This document shows, in pieces, positions 14,589 through 22,965 of a stretch of DNA of 38,143 nt; within the stretch, counting starts at the first letter, position 1, and each line of letters starts with the position of its first letter. A program made the position numbers and the translations under genes. The stretch spans positions 1 through 38,143 of the forward strand of contig NZ_AUIX01000047.1 of the NCBI RefSeq assembly GCF_000423925.1, read 5' to 3'. The notes below the pieces were generated by a model, which was not told the DNA's origin, ran no database searches, and saw only the letters and a program-made list of their open reading frames with translations. The DNA is from Butyrivibrio sp. VCD2006. GTDB lineage: Bacteria; Bacillota; Clostridia; Lachnospirales; Lachnospiraceae.

Positions 14589-15320
14589 ATGAATACTTAC
14601 AGGATAGCAATATGTGATGACGAATCACTGACATGCCAGGAAATAAAAGACATTCTGGTAAACAATTCGCATCAGATTGGTGTGAACTTCGACACAGAGA
14701 TTTTTTATACAGGCGAATCACTTATAGAAAACATCAGATGCGGAGCGGCATATGACTTTCTGATACTTGATATAGAACTGGCCAGGTTGAGCGGCATTGA
14801 TGTAGGGAAATTCCTGCGTGAAGAAAATAGAAACTTTCACACTCAGATCATATATGTTTCATCAAAAGAAACCTATGCAATGAAGCTGTTTTCGGTACAG
14901 CCATTGGACTTCCTTGTTAAGCCGGTAACAGAAGAGACATTATTTAAGGCTCTGAAGCGTGGCTTTGAGATCATAGGAGAATCAGGCGACTATTTTACAT
15001 GTAAGGTCGGAAGGGAAGAAATCGCTATCAGCTGTAAGGATATCCTGTATTTATTCAGTAATAAAAGAATAGTTAGCATAGTCTGTCGCGATGAGACCAT
15101 AGACTATTATGGCAAGCTTTCAGAAGAAATAAAAAAGCTCCCGGATTACTTTGCTCAGATTCATAATTCTTATGTGATCAATTTAAATGCCCTAAAAAAG
15201 ACCGGCAATGACCATGTGGTTATGAATAATGGAGAGCAGATTAGCATCAGCCGTAAATATGCTGAGTCCTTTAAGAATAAAATCTTTTCCCGATGGAAGA
15301 AAATGTGTTGCGAGGGTTAA
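14589..15320 (+). CDS. LytTR-family response regulator
   Basis: The 243-residue regulator has a receiver domain with the acidic pair D10-D11 in AICDDESL, phospho-acceptor D61 in FLILDIELARLSGID and K111 in FLVKPV. A LytTR domain follows (about 138-237), with ISCKDILYLFSNKRIVSIVC, FAQIHNSYVINLNAL and ISISRKYAESFKNK. The start follows GGGAGAGG. Its stop abuts the kinase start with no spacer, so the two are translationally coupled. It is a paralogue of 448-1161 but clearly divergent. The in-phase repeats at 14481-14513 are its likely binding site. Confidence 0.9.
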   Translation: MNTYRIAICDDESLTCQEIKDILVNNSHQIGVNFDTEIFYTGESLIENIRCGAAYDFLILDIELARLSGIDVGKFLREENRNFHTQIIYVSSKETYAMKLFSVQPLDFLVKPVTEETLFKALKRGFEIIGESGDYFTCKVGREEIAISCKDILYLFSNKRIVSIVCRDETIDYYGKLSEEIKKLPDYFAQIHNSYVINLNALKKTGNDHVVMNNGEQISISRKYAESFKNKIFSRWKKMCCEG

Positions 15321-16562
15321 ATGGAATACTATCTGATAAATGTTTTATGTAATTTTTTACTGCTTCTTGTGATCAGGCGGTTTATGGGGGATTTTCTCCT
15401 GTTTGATTCAGATAACAGAGTGAAAAGAGAAGTATATTCTTTGTGCTGGTTCGTGGGTACTATTGCTGTTAATGAACTTTTACATATGCCGGCCATAAAT
15501 CTCATTGTAAACATTCTGCTGATGATACTAATAGCAAGTGCATATGAGGGCAGTCTGCTAAAGAAAATACTGGTAAGCATGATAATTGCTGTATTAGGAG
15601 CTGCCTGCGATATGCTGGCCTATGCAATAACTACCCCTTTTTTGAGTAGCTCTGATTATTTCTACAGTCAGCCATTTACGGTTATCTTTCTGCTTATATT
15701 GGAAAGAATCCTGGGGGTTACAATCCGCAAGGAAAAGACCTGGGATGTAGTCGGAAAAGAGATGATTGTCCTATCAGGATTCCCGGTTATGGCGGCAGTG
15801 ATCTTATACTGTGTAACTGCTATGGAATCTGGGGTATACAGACTAATTGCCTGTATATGCGTCGTCGGAATATCTGCGCTGTCCATCGTATTGTACAACA
15901 GACTGGCTATTAATCTCGGAGACAAGATGAGGAAAATATACCTTGAACGAGAGGTTGAAGCTTACAGGCATGAGATGGAGCTGATGCGCATTTCAAACAG
16001 AAAAGAAGAGAATTTCAGGCATGATCTCCGCCATCATCTGTTTGAAATAGAAGGTTTGGCAAAGCAAGGTGAAGATGAACAGATATGTTCTTATATCGAG
16101 GAATTACGAGGGACATTTGCTGATTCAAAGAGGCTGGTCCATACCGGTGAGTATGAAACTGACAGTCTTATCAATTATCTACTTGATAATGCCAGGAACC
16201 ATCAAATAGAAGTTACCTGCGATGTAAAGATTCCGGAGGATATGGATGTATCCAGATGCAAGCTTAATGTAGTTGTTGGAAATCTTCTGGAAAATGCGAT
16301 AGATGCTGCGTCAAAAGCAGAAGATAAAGAGCTCTTCCTGACTATGAAATATTCAGGAGGAATGCTGTTTTTGCAGATCAAGAATACATTTAGCGGAATA
16401 GTAAATATCGATAATGGGCGTATTCATGGCAGAAAGAGCAAAGACAGTCATGGGATTGGACTAAGAAGCGTTCAGGATCTGGTGAATGAGCAAAATGGAA
16501 CACTTGAGATATCAGTAGAAGAGAACATGTTTGTTGCTGAGGGAATGATTCCGATGGAGTGA
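15321..16562 (+). CDS. GHKL sensor histidine kinase, AgrC-like
   Basis: The 413-residue kinase has about six membrane segments (about 1-195) and a coiled linker. Its DHp motif is NFRHDLRHHLFEIEGL with likely H234, the N box is VVGNLLENAIDAA (about 318-330), and the G box is SHGIGLRSVQDLV (376-388). It begins immediately after the stop of the LytTR regulator, its probable phosphorylation target. This domain order is typical of kinases for peptide signals. A small membrane peptide and an ABC exporter pair lie 0.5 kb downstream and could belong to the same circuit, but that is inference. Confidence 0.9.
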   Translation: MEYYLINVLCNFLLLLVIRRFMGDFLLFDSDNRVKREVYSLCWFVGTIAVNELLHMPAINLIVNILLMILIASAYEGSLLKKILVSMIIAVLGAACDMLAYAITTPFLSSSDYFYSQPFTVIFLLILERILGVTIRKEKTWDVVGKEMIVLSGFPVMAAVILYCVTAMESGVYRLIACICVVGISALSIVLYNRLAINLGDKMRKIYLEREVEAYRHEMELMRISNRKEENFRHDLRHHLFEIEGLAKQGEDEQICSYIEELRGTFADSKRLVHTGEYETDSLINYLLDNARNHQIEVTCDVKIPEDMDVSRCKLNVVVGNLLENAIDAASKAEDKELFLTMKYSGGMLFLQIKNTFSGIVNIDNGRIHGRKSKDSHGIGLRSVQDLVNEQNGTLEISVEENMFVAEGMIPME

Positions 16563-16604
16563 GTCTTTAGGGGCGAAATTTCGAATAAGAGGAGGTTTGT
16601 GGCA

Positions 16605-16928
16605 ATGGATTTTAGAAATATGCAAGAGATGTATATGGACATTGTGCATAGGTTCAACAAGATAGAGGCTAGTGAATGGAAAGCTCAGGGCACAATGATT
16701 GAACTAATAAAACAAGTTGGGGAACTTGCTAAGCAGGTCATGCTTAAAGAAAAATATTATGCTTTTTCTGACAATGATCCTGTTATCGATGAAAGACTTG
16801 GAAACGAAATGGCCGACGTGATTGCCCAGGTAATTCGCTTAGCAGATTATTATGAAATTGATCTTGAGGATGCGTTCATAAAGGCAAGGTCGGATGAAGA
16901 TGAATATTTGAAAAGCAGAGGTGTGTGA
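16605..16928 (+). CDS. MazG-like nucleotide pyrophosphohydrolase
   Basis: The ATG at 16605 has AGGAGG at 16590-16595, 9 bases upstream; a GTG at 16599 is too close. The 107-residue protein is all helical and carries the acidic metal-binding pattern of the all-alpha NTP pyrophosphatase family: IELIKQVGELAKQVM followed by NEMADVIAQVIRLADYYEIDLEDAF. Relatives hydrolyse (d)NTPs to monophosphates. It lies 42 bases after the kinase gene, so it may share that transcript. Confidence 0.75.
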   Translation: MDFRNMQEMYMDIVHRFNKIEASEWKAQGTMIELIKQVGELAKQVMLKEKYYAFSDNDPVIDERLGNEMADVIAQVIRLADYYEIDLEDAFIKARSDEDEYLKSRGV

Positions 16929-17033
16929 TTTATAACGCATTTTATCATATCCAATCGCAGTGGGAATATGAATTTATAGTAATGATGTGAACTGCAGTTT
17001 GGATGACTTTTTTAGAATGTTGATGGGGTATAT

Positions 17034-17207
17034 ATGAAAAATTTGATTTTTTGTATTGTAGGAATATGGATTATTATATTTGTTCTTTTATGTCCATTCC
17101 CACCACTATTGGGGATACCCGGATTGGTATGGAGGGCTATTATAGGAATGCTGGGGTGTTTCATTTTGGGTTCAGGCTTATATGGCAGAAGAAAGTCAGA
17201 AAAGTAG
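17034..17207 (+). CDS. Small two-helix membrane protein (57 residues)
   Basis: The ATG at 17034 opens a frame encoding two hydrophobic segments (IFCIVGIWIIIFVLLC and IIGMLGCFILGSGLY) separated by a Pro/Gly-rich turn (PFPPLLGIPG) and ending in a basic tail. The ribosome site is weak (TGGGGT). It ends 27 bases before the ABC exporter pair, which suggests co-expression. It could be a small accessory subunit of the exporter; it lacks a leader-peptide cleavage motif, so it is an unlikely cargo. Confidence 0.55.
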   Translation: MKNLIFCIVGIWIIIFVLLCPFPPLLGIPGLVWRAIIGMLGCFILGSGLYGRRKSEK

Positions 17208-17234
17208 AAAGTGTAGAAACGGGAGGAAGTAGCC

Positions 17235-19124
17235 ATGTGGCTTGAGGATGAATACAAAGAAAGTAAAGATAATCCATTACACAAGGAGTTTGGGATATGG
17301 AGTAACACCAGATATATCATAGGTAAGATGATTAAGTACAAGCCGGATGTAGTAGCTCTTGTACTGCTTGGGATGGTTTGCTCATCTGTTCTTTCTTATT
17401 TTTGGGGGATTTTTAGTAAATATGTAATTGATATTATTCAGATGGGACTTCCGGAAAAAGAGGCTATGGAAAGACTTGTTAAGCTGATCTTTGCTGCAGG
17501 ATTTATCGCATGCATTCTCAATATAGGAAGCGTTTTATCGGATTGTCTTGTCTGGTACAGATTTATATATGTACGCATGCATATGATCACCGAGAGAATA
17601 GCAAGAGTTCTTTCACTTAAATATGAACTTATTGAAAGACCGGATGTCCTTGATGTTGCAGAGCGTGCAGCTCAGGCGACAGGTGGCAACATGAACGGCG
17701 TTGAGGGTATGATGCGTTATATGCAGCAGCTTCTTACCAGTCTTTTTACCGTAGTGGTCACATTTGTGGCCGTTATGGTTTTGGACTTCAGACTAATTCT
17801 GGCGCTGATAGTGCTATACGTTATCCAGTTTTTGTATTATAGGAAAATAGTTGAGAAGGACAAAAAGGAGGTTTGGGATAAGCTCTCAGGTTCATGGAGA
17901 AAAACTGATTATATGGAAAGAGTAACCCAGTACTGTGACCATGCCAAGGAGATCAGGCTCTTTAATCTCTCTGAGTTCCTTTCAAAAAAGCAGGAGGAAA
18001 CATACCTTGATAAAGAGGGAAAAATGGACCTTCATCATGAGCTTTGGTTCAAAAACTCTTTTGTTACACAGATAGCGAATGTTGTGATCAAGGCGCTGAT
18101 ATATGCGGTATTGTTTTTTGCAGTATTTACAAAAGACTTGTCTGTAGGAAATTTCACATTGTTTTTGTCTCTATCAATGGCTTTTTCTCAGGCACTTTTA
18201 AATCTCCTGCAGCGCTTTGGAGATTATAAGAAGGCATCACTGGAAACTGATGATTTCAGATCCTTTATTGAGCTTGATATAGATGACGATGAAAAAGACT
18301 GCATAGAGATTCCGAAGGCAGACACCTACGAAATTGAATTTAAGAACGTATCCTACAAGTATGCCAAGGCAGAAACCTATGCTCTTAAGGATCTTAATCT
18401 GAAGATTCATCCGGGAGAAAAACTTGCTGTGGTAGGACTAAATGGCGCAGGGAAGACTACAATGATAAAGCTCCTCTTAAGACTCTATGATTCCACAGAA
18501 GGTGTTATTACCATCAATGGTACAGATATCAGAAAATACAGGAGAGAAGATTATTACAGACTATTTGCTCCGGTATTTCAGAATGTTGAGATATTTGCAT
18601 TTCTAATGTCTGAGAATATCGCCATGTATAGTAGGGAGGAGCTTAATAGAGCCAGGGCAAAAGAGTGTGCAATTTCCGCCGGCCTTGAAGAAAAGTTAAA
18701 TTCACTCATAAAAGGAATTGATACACCGCTTACAAATGTTGTAGAAGAAGATGGTATCGATTTATCCGGTGGCGAAAAACAAAAGCTGGCTCTGGCAAGA
18801 GCTCTGTATAAAGGCTCTAAGATAGTTGTCCTGGATGAGCCTACATCTGCCCTTGATGCCATTGCTGAGCAAAGGCTCTATGAGCAGTTTGATGAAATGA
18901 TCGGAGAAAAGAGTGCAGTTTATATCTCACACAGACTTGCTTCTACCAGATTTTGTGACAAAGTAGTTATGTTTGAGAATGGAAGCATGGTGGAACTTGG
19001 AAGTCACGATGAGCTTATGGAGAAGAACGGAAAATATGCAGATATGTTTAACGTACAGGCTCAGTATTACCGTGATAATGAGGAAGGTGAGGAAACAGAA
19101 CAGGAGGTAGAGAAGGTTGGCTAA
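17235..19124 (+). CDS. ABC exporter half-transporter (membrane + ATPase)
   Basis: The 629-residue protein has an N-terminal six-helix exporter membrane domain (about 25-335) and a C-terminal nucleotide-binding domain (about 365-600). The latter has Walker A in GLNGAGKTT (about 402-410), the signature LSGGEKQ (about 510), Walker B in IVVLDEPTSALD (about 530) and a switch His in YISHRLAS. The start at 17235 follows CGGGAGGAAG. The next gene encodes a second half of the same type and overlaps by 8 bases, so a heterodimeric exporter is expected. Related pairs export drugs, lipids or peptides; no peptidase C39 domain is present, so leader cleavage is not built in. Confidence 0.9.
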   Translation: MWLEDEYKESKDNPLHKEFGIWSNTRYIIGKMIKYKPDVVALVLLGMVCSSVLSYFWGIFSKYVIDIIQMGLPEKEAMERLVKLIFAAGFIACILNIGSVLSDCLVWYRFIYVRMHMITERIARVLSLKYELIERPDVLDVAERAAQATGGNMNGVEGMMRYMQQLLTSLFTVVVTFVAVMVLDFRLILALIVLYVIQFLYYRKIVEKDKKEVWDKLSGSWRKTDYMERVTQYCDHAKEIRLFNLSEFLSKKQEETYLDKEGKMDLHHELWFKNSFVTQIANVVIKALIYAVLFFAVFTKDLSVGNFTLFLSLSMAFSQALLNLLQRFGDYKKASLETDDFRSFIELDIDDDEKDCIEIPKADTYEIEFKNVSYKYAKAETYALKDLNLKIHPGEKLAVVGLNGAGKTTMIKLLLRLYDSTEGVITINGTDIRKYRREDYYRLFAPVFQNVEIFAFLMSENIAMYSREELNRARAKECAISAGLEEKLNSLIKGIDTPLTNVVEEDGIDLSGGEKQKLALARALYKGSKIVVLDEPTSALDAIAEQRLYEQFDEMIGEKSAVYISHRLASTRFCDKVVMFENGSMVELGSHDELMEKNGKYADMFNVQAQYYRDNEEGEETEQEVEKVG

Positions 19125-20934
19125 CATAAATAAAGACAGTAAAGAAAATGTTTCTGCTCTCCATAAGATACGAAAAGTTGTAGCTCTTTTGTTTTCGACA
19201 ACATATAAAAAATACCCGGGATTCTTCGTGTGGGAGAGCATAAAGGCAGTTTCACAGATTCTCCAACCCTTTGTGGCAATTATGATTTCGCCTCTAATAG
19301 TTGATGAGATAGTAGGTGATAGAGATTTAAGCAAACTGGTTATTCTGGCAGCAAGTCTTATTATAGGTGAATTCGTTATTTCAATGGTTACCAGCCGCAG
19401 TAATACTGTACTGAGTAAATACCAGCAAAGACTTGATGACTATTTTTCAATACTCATGGGGAAACATTCCATGGAACTGGATTATCAGCTCACAGAGGAT
19501 AAAGAGGCTCTGGATCAGATTGAAAAAGCAAGAACAGGAATGAGCTGGTACTCAGGGGGAGTTTATGGCATTTCTGAAATCCTTTTTATGTTCATTACCA
19601 ACATAGTCAGAGCCATTGGATTTGTGGTTGTTATAGCTCTTCATGCACCGCTCCTGCTTCTTCTTTTGGCTATATACTCGCTGGTAAATCTATATGTGGT
19701 TTCCAAGCAGAATAAGATAGAAATTGAAGCCTTTGGAAAACTATCCAAGGTAAACAGACTGTTTGGCTACTTTGGCTGGGAAATAGTAGATCCAAGATTT
19801 GGTAAGGATATCCGTCTTTATGACGCTCAGAACCTTATGTTGGACCGCTGGAAAAATAATACAGATAAGAGCAATAAGCACTGGAGATGGCAGGCAGTAA
19901 CCCAGCTTCCATATAGTATAGGTGTTAATGTAATATCTGCTATAAAAGGTGCGGCAGCATACTTTTATGTAGCTCTTTTGGCTATAAAGGGAGTCTATGG
20001 TATTGGAACCTTAGTGCAGCTAATCAGCACAGAAGCAGCTCTCAACGGAACTTTGAGCGGACTTGTTTACAATGTGACGGAGCTTATCAAGGATTGTAAC
20101 TATGCCTATGAGTATGTTTTATTTATGGAATATCCGGAGGCTCTTCCCAAGGGAGAAAAAGAGATTTCTAAAAAGCCTCATGAAATCGAATTCAGGCATG
20201 TTTCTTTTTCCTACCCGGGAACTGATAAAAAGATTCTTGATGATATCAGTATTAAGATTAGACCCGGTGAGCATTTGTCTATTGTGGGTCTAAATGGCGC
20301 CGGCAAAACTACCTTTATTAAGCTGCTATGCAGACTTTATGATCCCACGGAAGGTCAGATTCTGGTCGATGGAATAGATATAAGAGATTACGATTACAGG
20401 CAGTATATGCAGCAGTTTGCTCCGGTATTTCAGGATTTTAAGCTTTTTTCTTTTCCTATAGACGAGAATATAGCGTTTGATAGCCTTGATAAGGGCAAGG
20501 CTGACGAGTACATTGATCTTGTAGGGCTAAGGGATAGAATTGATGAGCTTGAAAAAGGCGCAAAGACTAATTTATTCAAGTATTTTGATGAAAAGGGAAT
20601 AGAACCTTCCGGAGGAGAACAGCAAAAGATTGCAATTGCGAGGGCTTTATATAAGGACAGCCCTGTAGTCATTCTGGATGAGCCTACCTCTGCCCTTGAT
20701 CCATTGGCTGAATACGAGGTTTACAAACAGTTCCACACCCTTGTGGGTGGTAAAACCGCTTTTTATATTTCGCACAGATTATCAAGCTGCAAGTTCTGTG
20801 ACAGAATAGCTGTTTTCTCTGATGGACATATTGCAGAGTACGGCACACATGATGAGCTCGTAAAAATGCGAGAGGGTATATATGCCACCATGTTTGAGGC
20901 ACAGGCAAAATACTATAGGGATGTGAGTGCATAA
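19117..20934 (+). CDS. ABC exporter half-transporter, partner subunit
   Basis: Translation most likely begins at TTG 19117, 9 bases after AGGAGG (19102-19107), inside the last codons of the previous gene, so the two halves are coupled. The 605-residue product has six exporter helices (about 30-320) and an ATPase domain. The domain has Walker A in GLNGAGKTT (about 390), a signature reading PSGGEQQ in place of LSGGxQ (about 496), Walker B in VVILDEPTSALD (about 519) and YISHRLSS. The variant signature fits a heterodimer with one altered ATP site, although both Walker B motifs keep the catalytic Glu. A terminator follows at 20957. Confidence 0.9.
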   Translation: MANINKDSKENVSALHKIRKVVALLFSTTYKKYPGFFVWESIKAVSQILQPFVAIMISPLIVDEIVGDRDLSKLVILAASLIIGEFVISMVTSRSNTVLSKYQQRLDDYFSILMGKHSMELDYQLTEDKEALDQIEKARTGMSWYSGGVYGISEILFMFITNIVRAIGFVVVIALHAPLLLLLLAIYSLVNLYVVSKQNKIEIEAFGKLSKVNRLFGYFGWEIVDPRFGKDIRLYDAQNLMLDRWKNNTDKSNKHWRWQAVTQLPYSIGVNVISAIKGAAAYFYVALLAIKGVYGIGTLVQLISTEAALNGTLSGLVYNVTELIKDCNYAYEYVLFMEYPEALPKGEKEISKKPHEIEFRHVSFSYPGTDKKILDDISIKIRPGEHLSIVGLNGAGKTTFIKLLCRLYDPTEGQILVDGIDIRDYDYRQYMQQFAPVFQDFKLFSFPIDENIAFDSLDKGKADEYIDLVGLRDRIDELEKGAKTNLFKYFDEKGIEPSGGEQQKIAIARALYKDSPVVILDEPTSALDPLAEYEVYKQFHTLVGGKTAFYISHRLSSCKFCDRIAVFSDGHIAEYGTHDELVKMREGIYATMFEAQAKYYRDVSA

Positions 20935-20956
20935 GAGAACTGCCCACAGTGACTTC

Positions 20957-20990
20957 AAAAGCTTTTAGGTTTTCCTGAGAGCTTTTTGTT
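20957..20990 (+). terminator. Probable rho-independent terminator
   Basis: AAAAGCT (20957-20963) pairs with AGCTTTT (20980-20986) across a 16-base loop, followed by TGTTT. The stem is short but the position after the exporter operon fits. Confidence 0.5.
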
Positions 20991-21022
20991 TAATAAAAGC
21001 AAAAAGATACAGTCAAATCAAA

Positions 21023-21051
21023 TTGACTCATGCTAACAAATGACATATACT
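21023..21051 (+). promoter_or_regulatory. Strong sigma-A promoter of the second BlaI operon
   Basis: TTGACT (21023-21028) and TATACT (21046-21051) are separated by 17 bases. The hexamer TGACAT occurs at 21041-21046, on the -10 box, and again about 18 bases further on. It may be part of the operator of the BlaI-like repressor encoded at 21129, but the repeat is direct rather than inverted. Confidence 0.7.
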
Positions 21052-21128
21052 TTTATTGTGACATTTGGGGAAATCAGCCGTATCAGGCGAAATTCAAATT
21101 GTTTAAATAAAATACAGGGAGATAACGG

Positions 21129-21509
21129 ATGTACTTAACACAGAGCGAGATGGAGATAATGCAGGCATACTGGACAGCGGAGAAAGAGATGTCTTTGGCA
21201 GAGCTGATCGAGGCAAGTCCTAACAGGTGTTGGAAGGACAGATCAGGTTTTTCTATCATAAACAGTCTTATAAAGAAAGGCCTTCTTAAAGAAGTGGGAT
21301 ATACGCACAGTGGGAAGACAATTGCCAGGACTTTTGCACCTGAGGTCAGCTGCACGGAATATATGCTGGAAGAACTGATGCAGTATGAAGGGAAGATATC
21401 TTTGCCTCAGCTGGTTTCAGGGATAATTGGGACTGGAAAAGTTGATGCAGATGAAATAGAAGAACTGGACAGACTTGTAAAAGAAAAGAAGAAGGAAATC
21501 GGAAAATGA
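21129..21509 (+). CDS. BlaI/MecI-family transcriptional repressor
   Basis: The 126-residue protein has the BlaI winged helix (MYLTQSEMEIMQAYWTAEKEMSLAELIE..., then WKDRSGFSIINSLIKKGLLKEVGYT) and the helical C-terminus. It is clearly diverged from the first copy at 3497. Its stop overlaps the start of the M56 protease by 4 bases (ATGA), so the two are coupled. It likely represses its own promoter at 21023 and the lipoprotein genes downstream if they share the transcript. Confidence 0.85.
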   Translation: MYLTQSEMEIMQAYWTAEKEMSLAELIEASPNRCWKDRSGFSIINSLIKKGLLKEVGYTHSGKTIARTFAPEVSCTEYMLEELMQYEGKISLPQLVSGIIGTGKVDADEIEELDRLVKEKKKEIGK

Positions 21510-22618
21510 TAAGTATAAGTATCTGGTCTGTGTTTACTGCGATGTTTTTAGGAACAGCGGTTGCGCTGGCTTTTCATATAGCTGTGCAAAGAGATAGCAA
21601 CATGTTTTCCGCAGGAATGACCCCATGGATTGCAGCATTTGTCATGCTTCTTGTAAGGATCATAATTCCCATAGAAACAAGCATTTCATTTGTAATCCCA
21701 TCGAGGATAGTGATGACAGGCCTTAATGATTTTTTGAACTCAAGGATAGGCAATGTTATATCTATAGGTTCACTGCTGATAGTCATATGGATTGCCGGTG
21801 CTGCTTTTGCAATCGGCTTCTGGGGATATAAGGTCTTAAAAAACAGAAACAGTATTAGACTTTTAATTATACAGGGTAAAGAGCTTCCTAAGGAATATGC
21901 CTTTATAGCAAGGAGCGCGGGCCTGGATCCGAAGAAAATAGTAATGTCTGAATTTATTGAAGAGGCTGTTTCGGTTGGGGTTATAAATTATGGTGTGATA
22001 TTGCCAGCGGTGGATTATTCGGACCTGGATATCAGAAATATCTTATTCCATGAAGCATCACATATCAAACACAGGGATGTCCTGACCAAAATGCTGCTTC
22101 ATCTTGCAAGCTGTATTTTGTGGTGGAATCCGGTGCTTAGACTCCTTGAAGTTGATTTTGAAATGCTTTCTGAAAGAAGATGCGATGAAGCTGCTGTAAG
22201 AGGTTACTCACAGGAAGAGAAGATCAGTTATATTGAGACCATGAAAAAGATGGCAGTCATAAGAGCGATGAAGCCTTATGGGTACAGCGTGGCAAGCTTT
22301 TCAGGAATTACGCAGAAAAGAATGCTTGTATCAAGAGCACGCCGAGTATTCTTTGATATAAGAACAGATAAAAGGAAGAATTCTGTGATCATAATGCTGG
22401 GACTGGTTCTTCTTTTTGCATCATACGTACCGGTCATACAGCCTCTCTATGATCCGCCTTATGTTGAGGATGAAATATTCATTACAGAGGATAATGCTGA
22501 GCTTATTGAATATAGCGAGGGCTACAGACTCTATGTTGATGGGGAATACATAGAGCTTATTGGCAAAGAAGAAATTGGGACGGAGCCATACTGTGACTTA
22601 AAGAAATATAAAAAATAA
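21506..22618 (+). CDS. M56 membrane metalloprotease, BlaR1-like antirepressor
   Basis: The 370-residue protein has membrane segments in the first 120 residues and the zinc motif H182-E183-A-S-H186 in ILFHEASHIKHRD. SERRCDEAAV follows downstream as the third-ligand region, and a membrane segment lies near 292-312. The extracytoplasmic tail is only about 55 residues, including GYRLYVDGEYIELIG, and has no penicillin-binding domain. That tail resembles the GDYIYIDGEAL part of the other M56 protein at 3917. It presumably relays an envelope signal to the repressor at 21129; the ligand is unknown. Confidence 0.85.
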   Translation: MISISIWSVFTAMFLGTAVALAFHIAVQRDSNMFSAGMTPWIAAFVMLLVRIIIPIETSISFVIPSRIVMTGLNDFLNSRIGNVISIGSLLIVIWIAGAAFAIGFWGYKVLKNRNSIRLLIIQGKELPKEYAFIARSAGLDPKKIVMSEFIEEAVSVGVINYGVILPAVDYSDLDIRNILFHEASHIKHRDVLTKMLLHLASCILWWNPVLRLLEVDFEMLSERRCDEAAVRGYSQEEKISYIETMKKMAVIRAMKPYGYSVASFSGITQKRMLVSRARRVFFDIRTDKRKNSVIIMLGLVLLFASYVPVIQPLYDPPYVEDEIFITEDNAELIEYSEGYRLYVDGEYIELIGKEEIGTEPYCDLKKYKK

Positions 22619-22720
22619 GTAGATTTTCTGTCCCGAAATTAAATGCTCATGCGTTATATAAATGAGGGGATTAAAGATACTTGAGAAGGGAAAAACTTTG
22701 TTGGGAGCGGAGGGAATAAT

Positions 22721-22897
22721 ATGCATACAAAAAAGCTGGTAGTAATCTGCTTGGGGGTAATTGTGGCAATAATTATAACGGTAGTGTCATTTGGGGATAT
22801 GTCTGCCAAACCGGAGCCGTTAACTAATGGTTCTGAATTAAATAAAGAAGTTACATTTGATGACATTAAAAGCTGTGGATGGGTTGACTGTTTTTAA
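22721..22897 (+). CDS. 58-residue secreted or membrane-anchored peptide with C-terminal CxxxxC
   Basis: The ATG at 22721 has GGAGGG at 22709-22714, 6 bases upstream, an ideal ribosome site. The product has a short basic start (MHTKK) and one hydrophobic segment (LVVICLGVIVAIIITVVSF). A polar linker follows, then the end FDDIKSCGWVDCF, in which two Cys frame GWVD. No known family comes to mind. Because it lies between an M56 sensor protease and three solute-binding lipoproteins, it could be a peptide signal, a protease substrate or a small envelope protein. The coding potential is supported by ribosome site and composition only. Confidence 0.6.
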   Translation: MHTKKLVVICLGVIVAIIITVVSFGDMSAKPEPLTNGSELNKEVTFDDIKSCGWVDCF

Positions 22898-22965
22898 AAA
22901 TCGATACTTATGGCATTACATAACGAGATTGAGATAAGGCTTTCAAAATGGGAGAAAAGGGGACT

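Noticed and set aside
22948..22965. Upstream ATG for the first solute-binding lipoprotein
   Set aside because: Using it would add MGEKGT before a complete lipoprotein signal peptide; the ATG at 22966 gives the normal signal.
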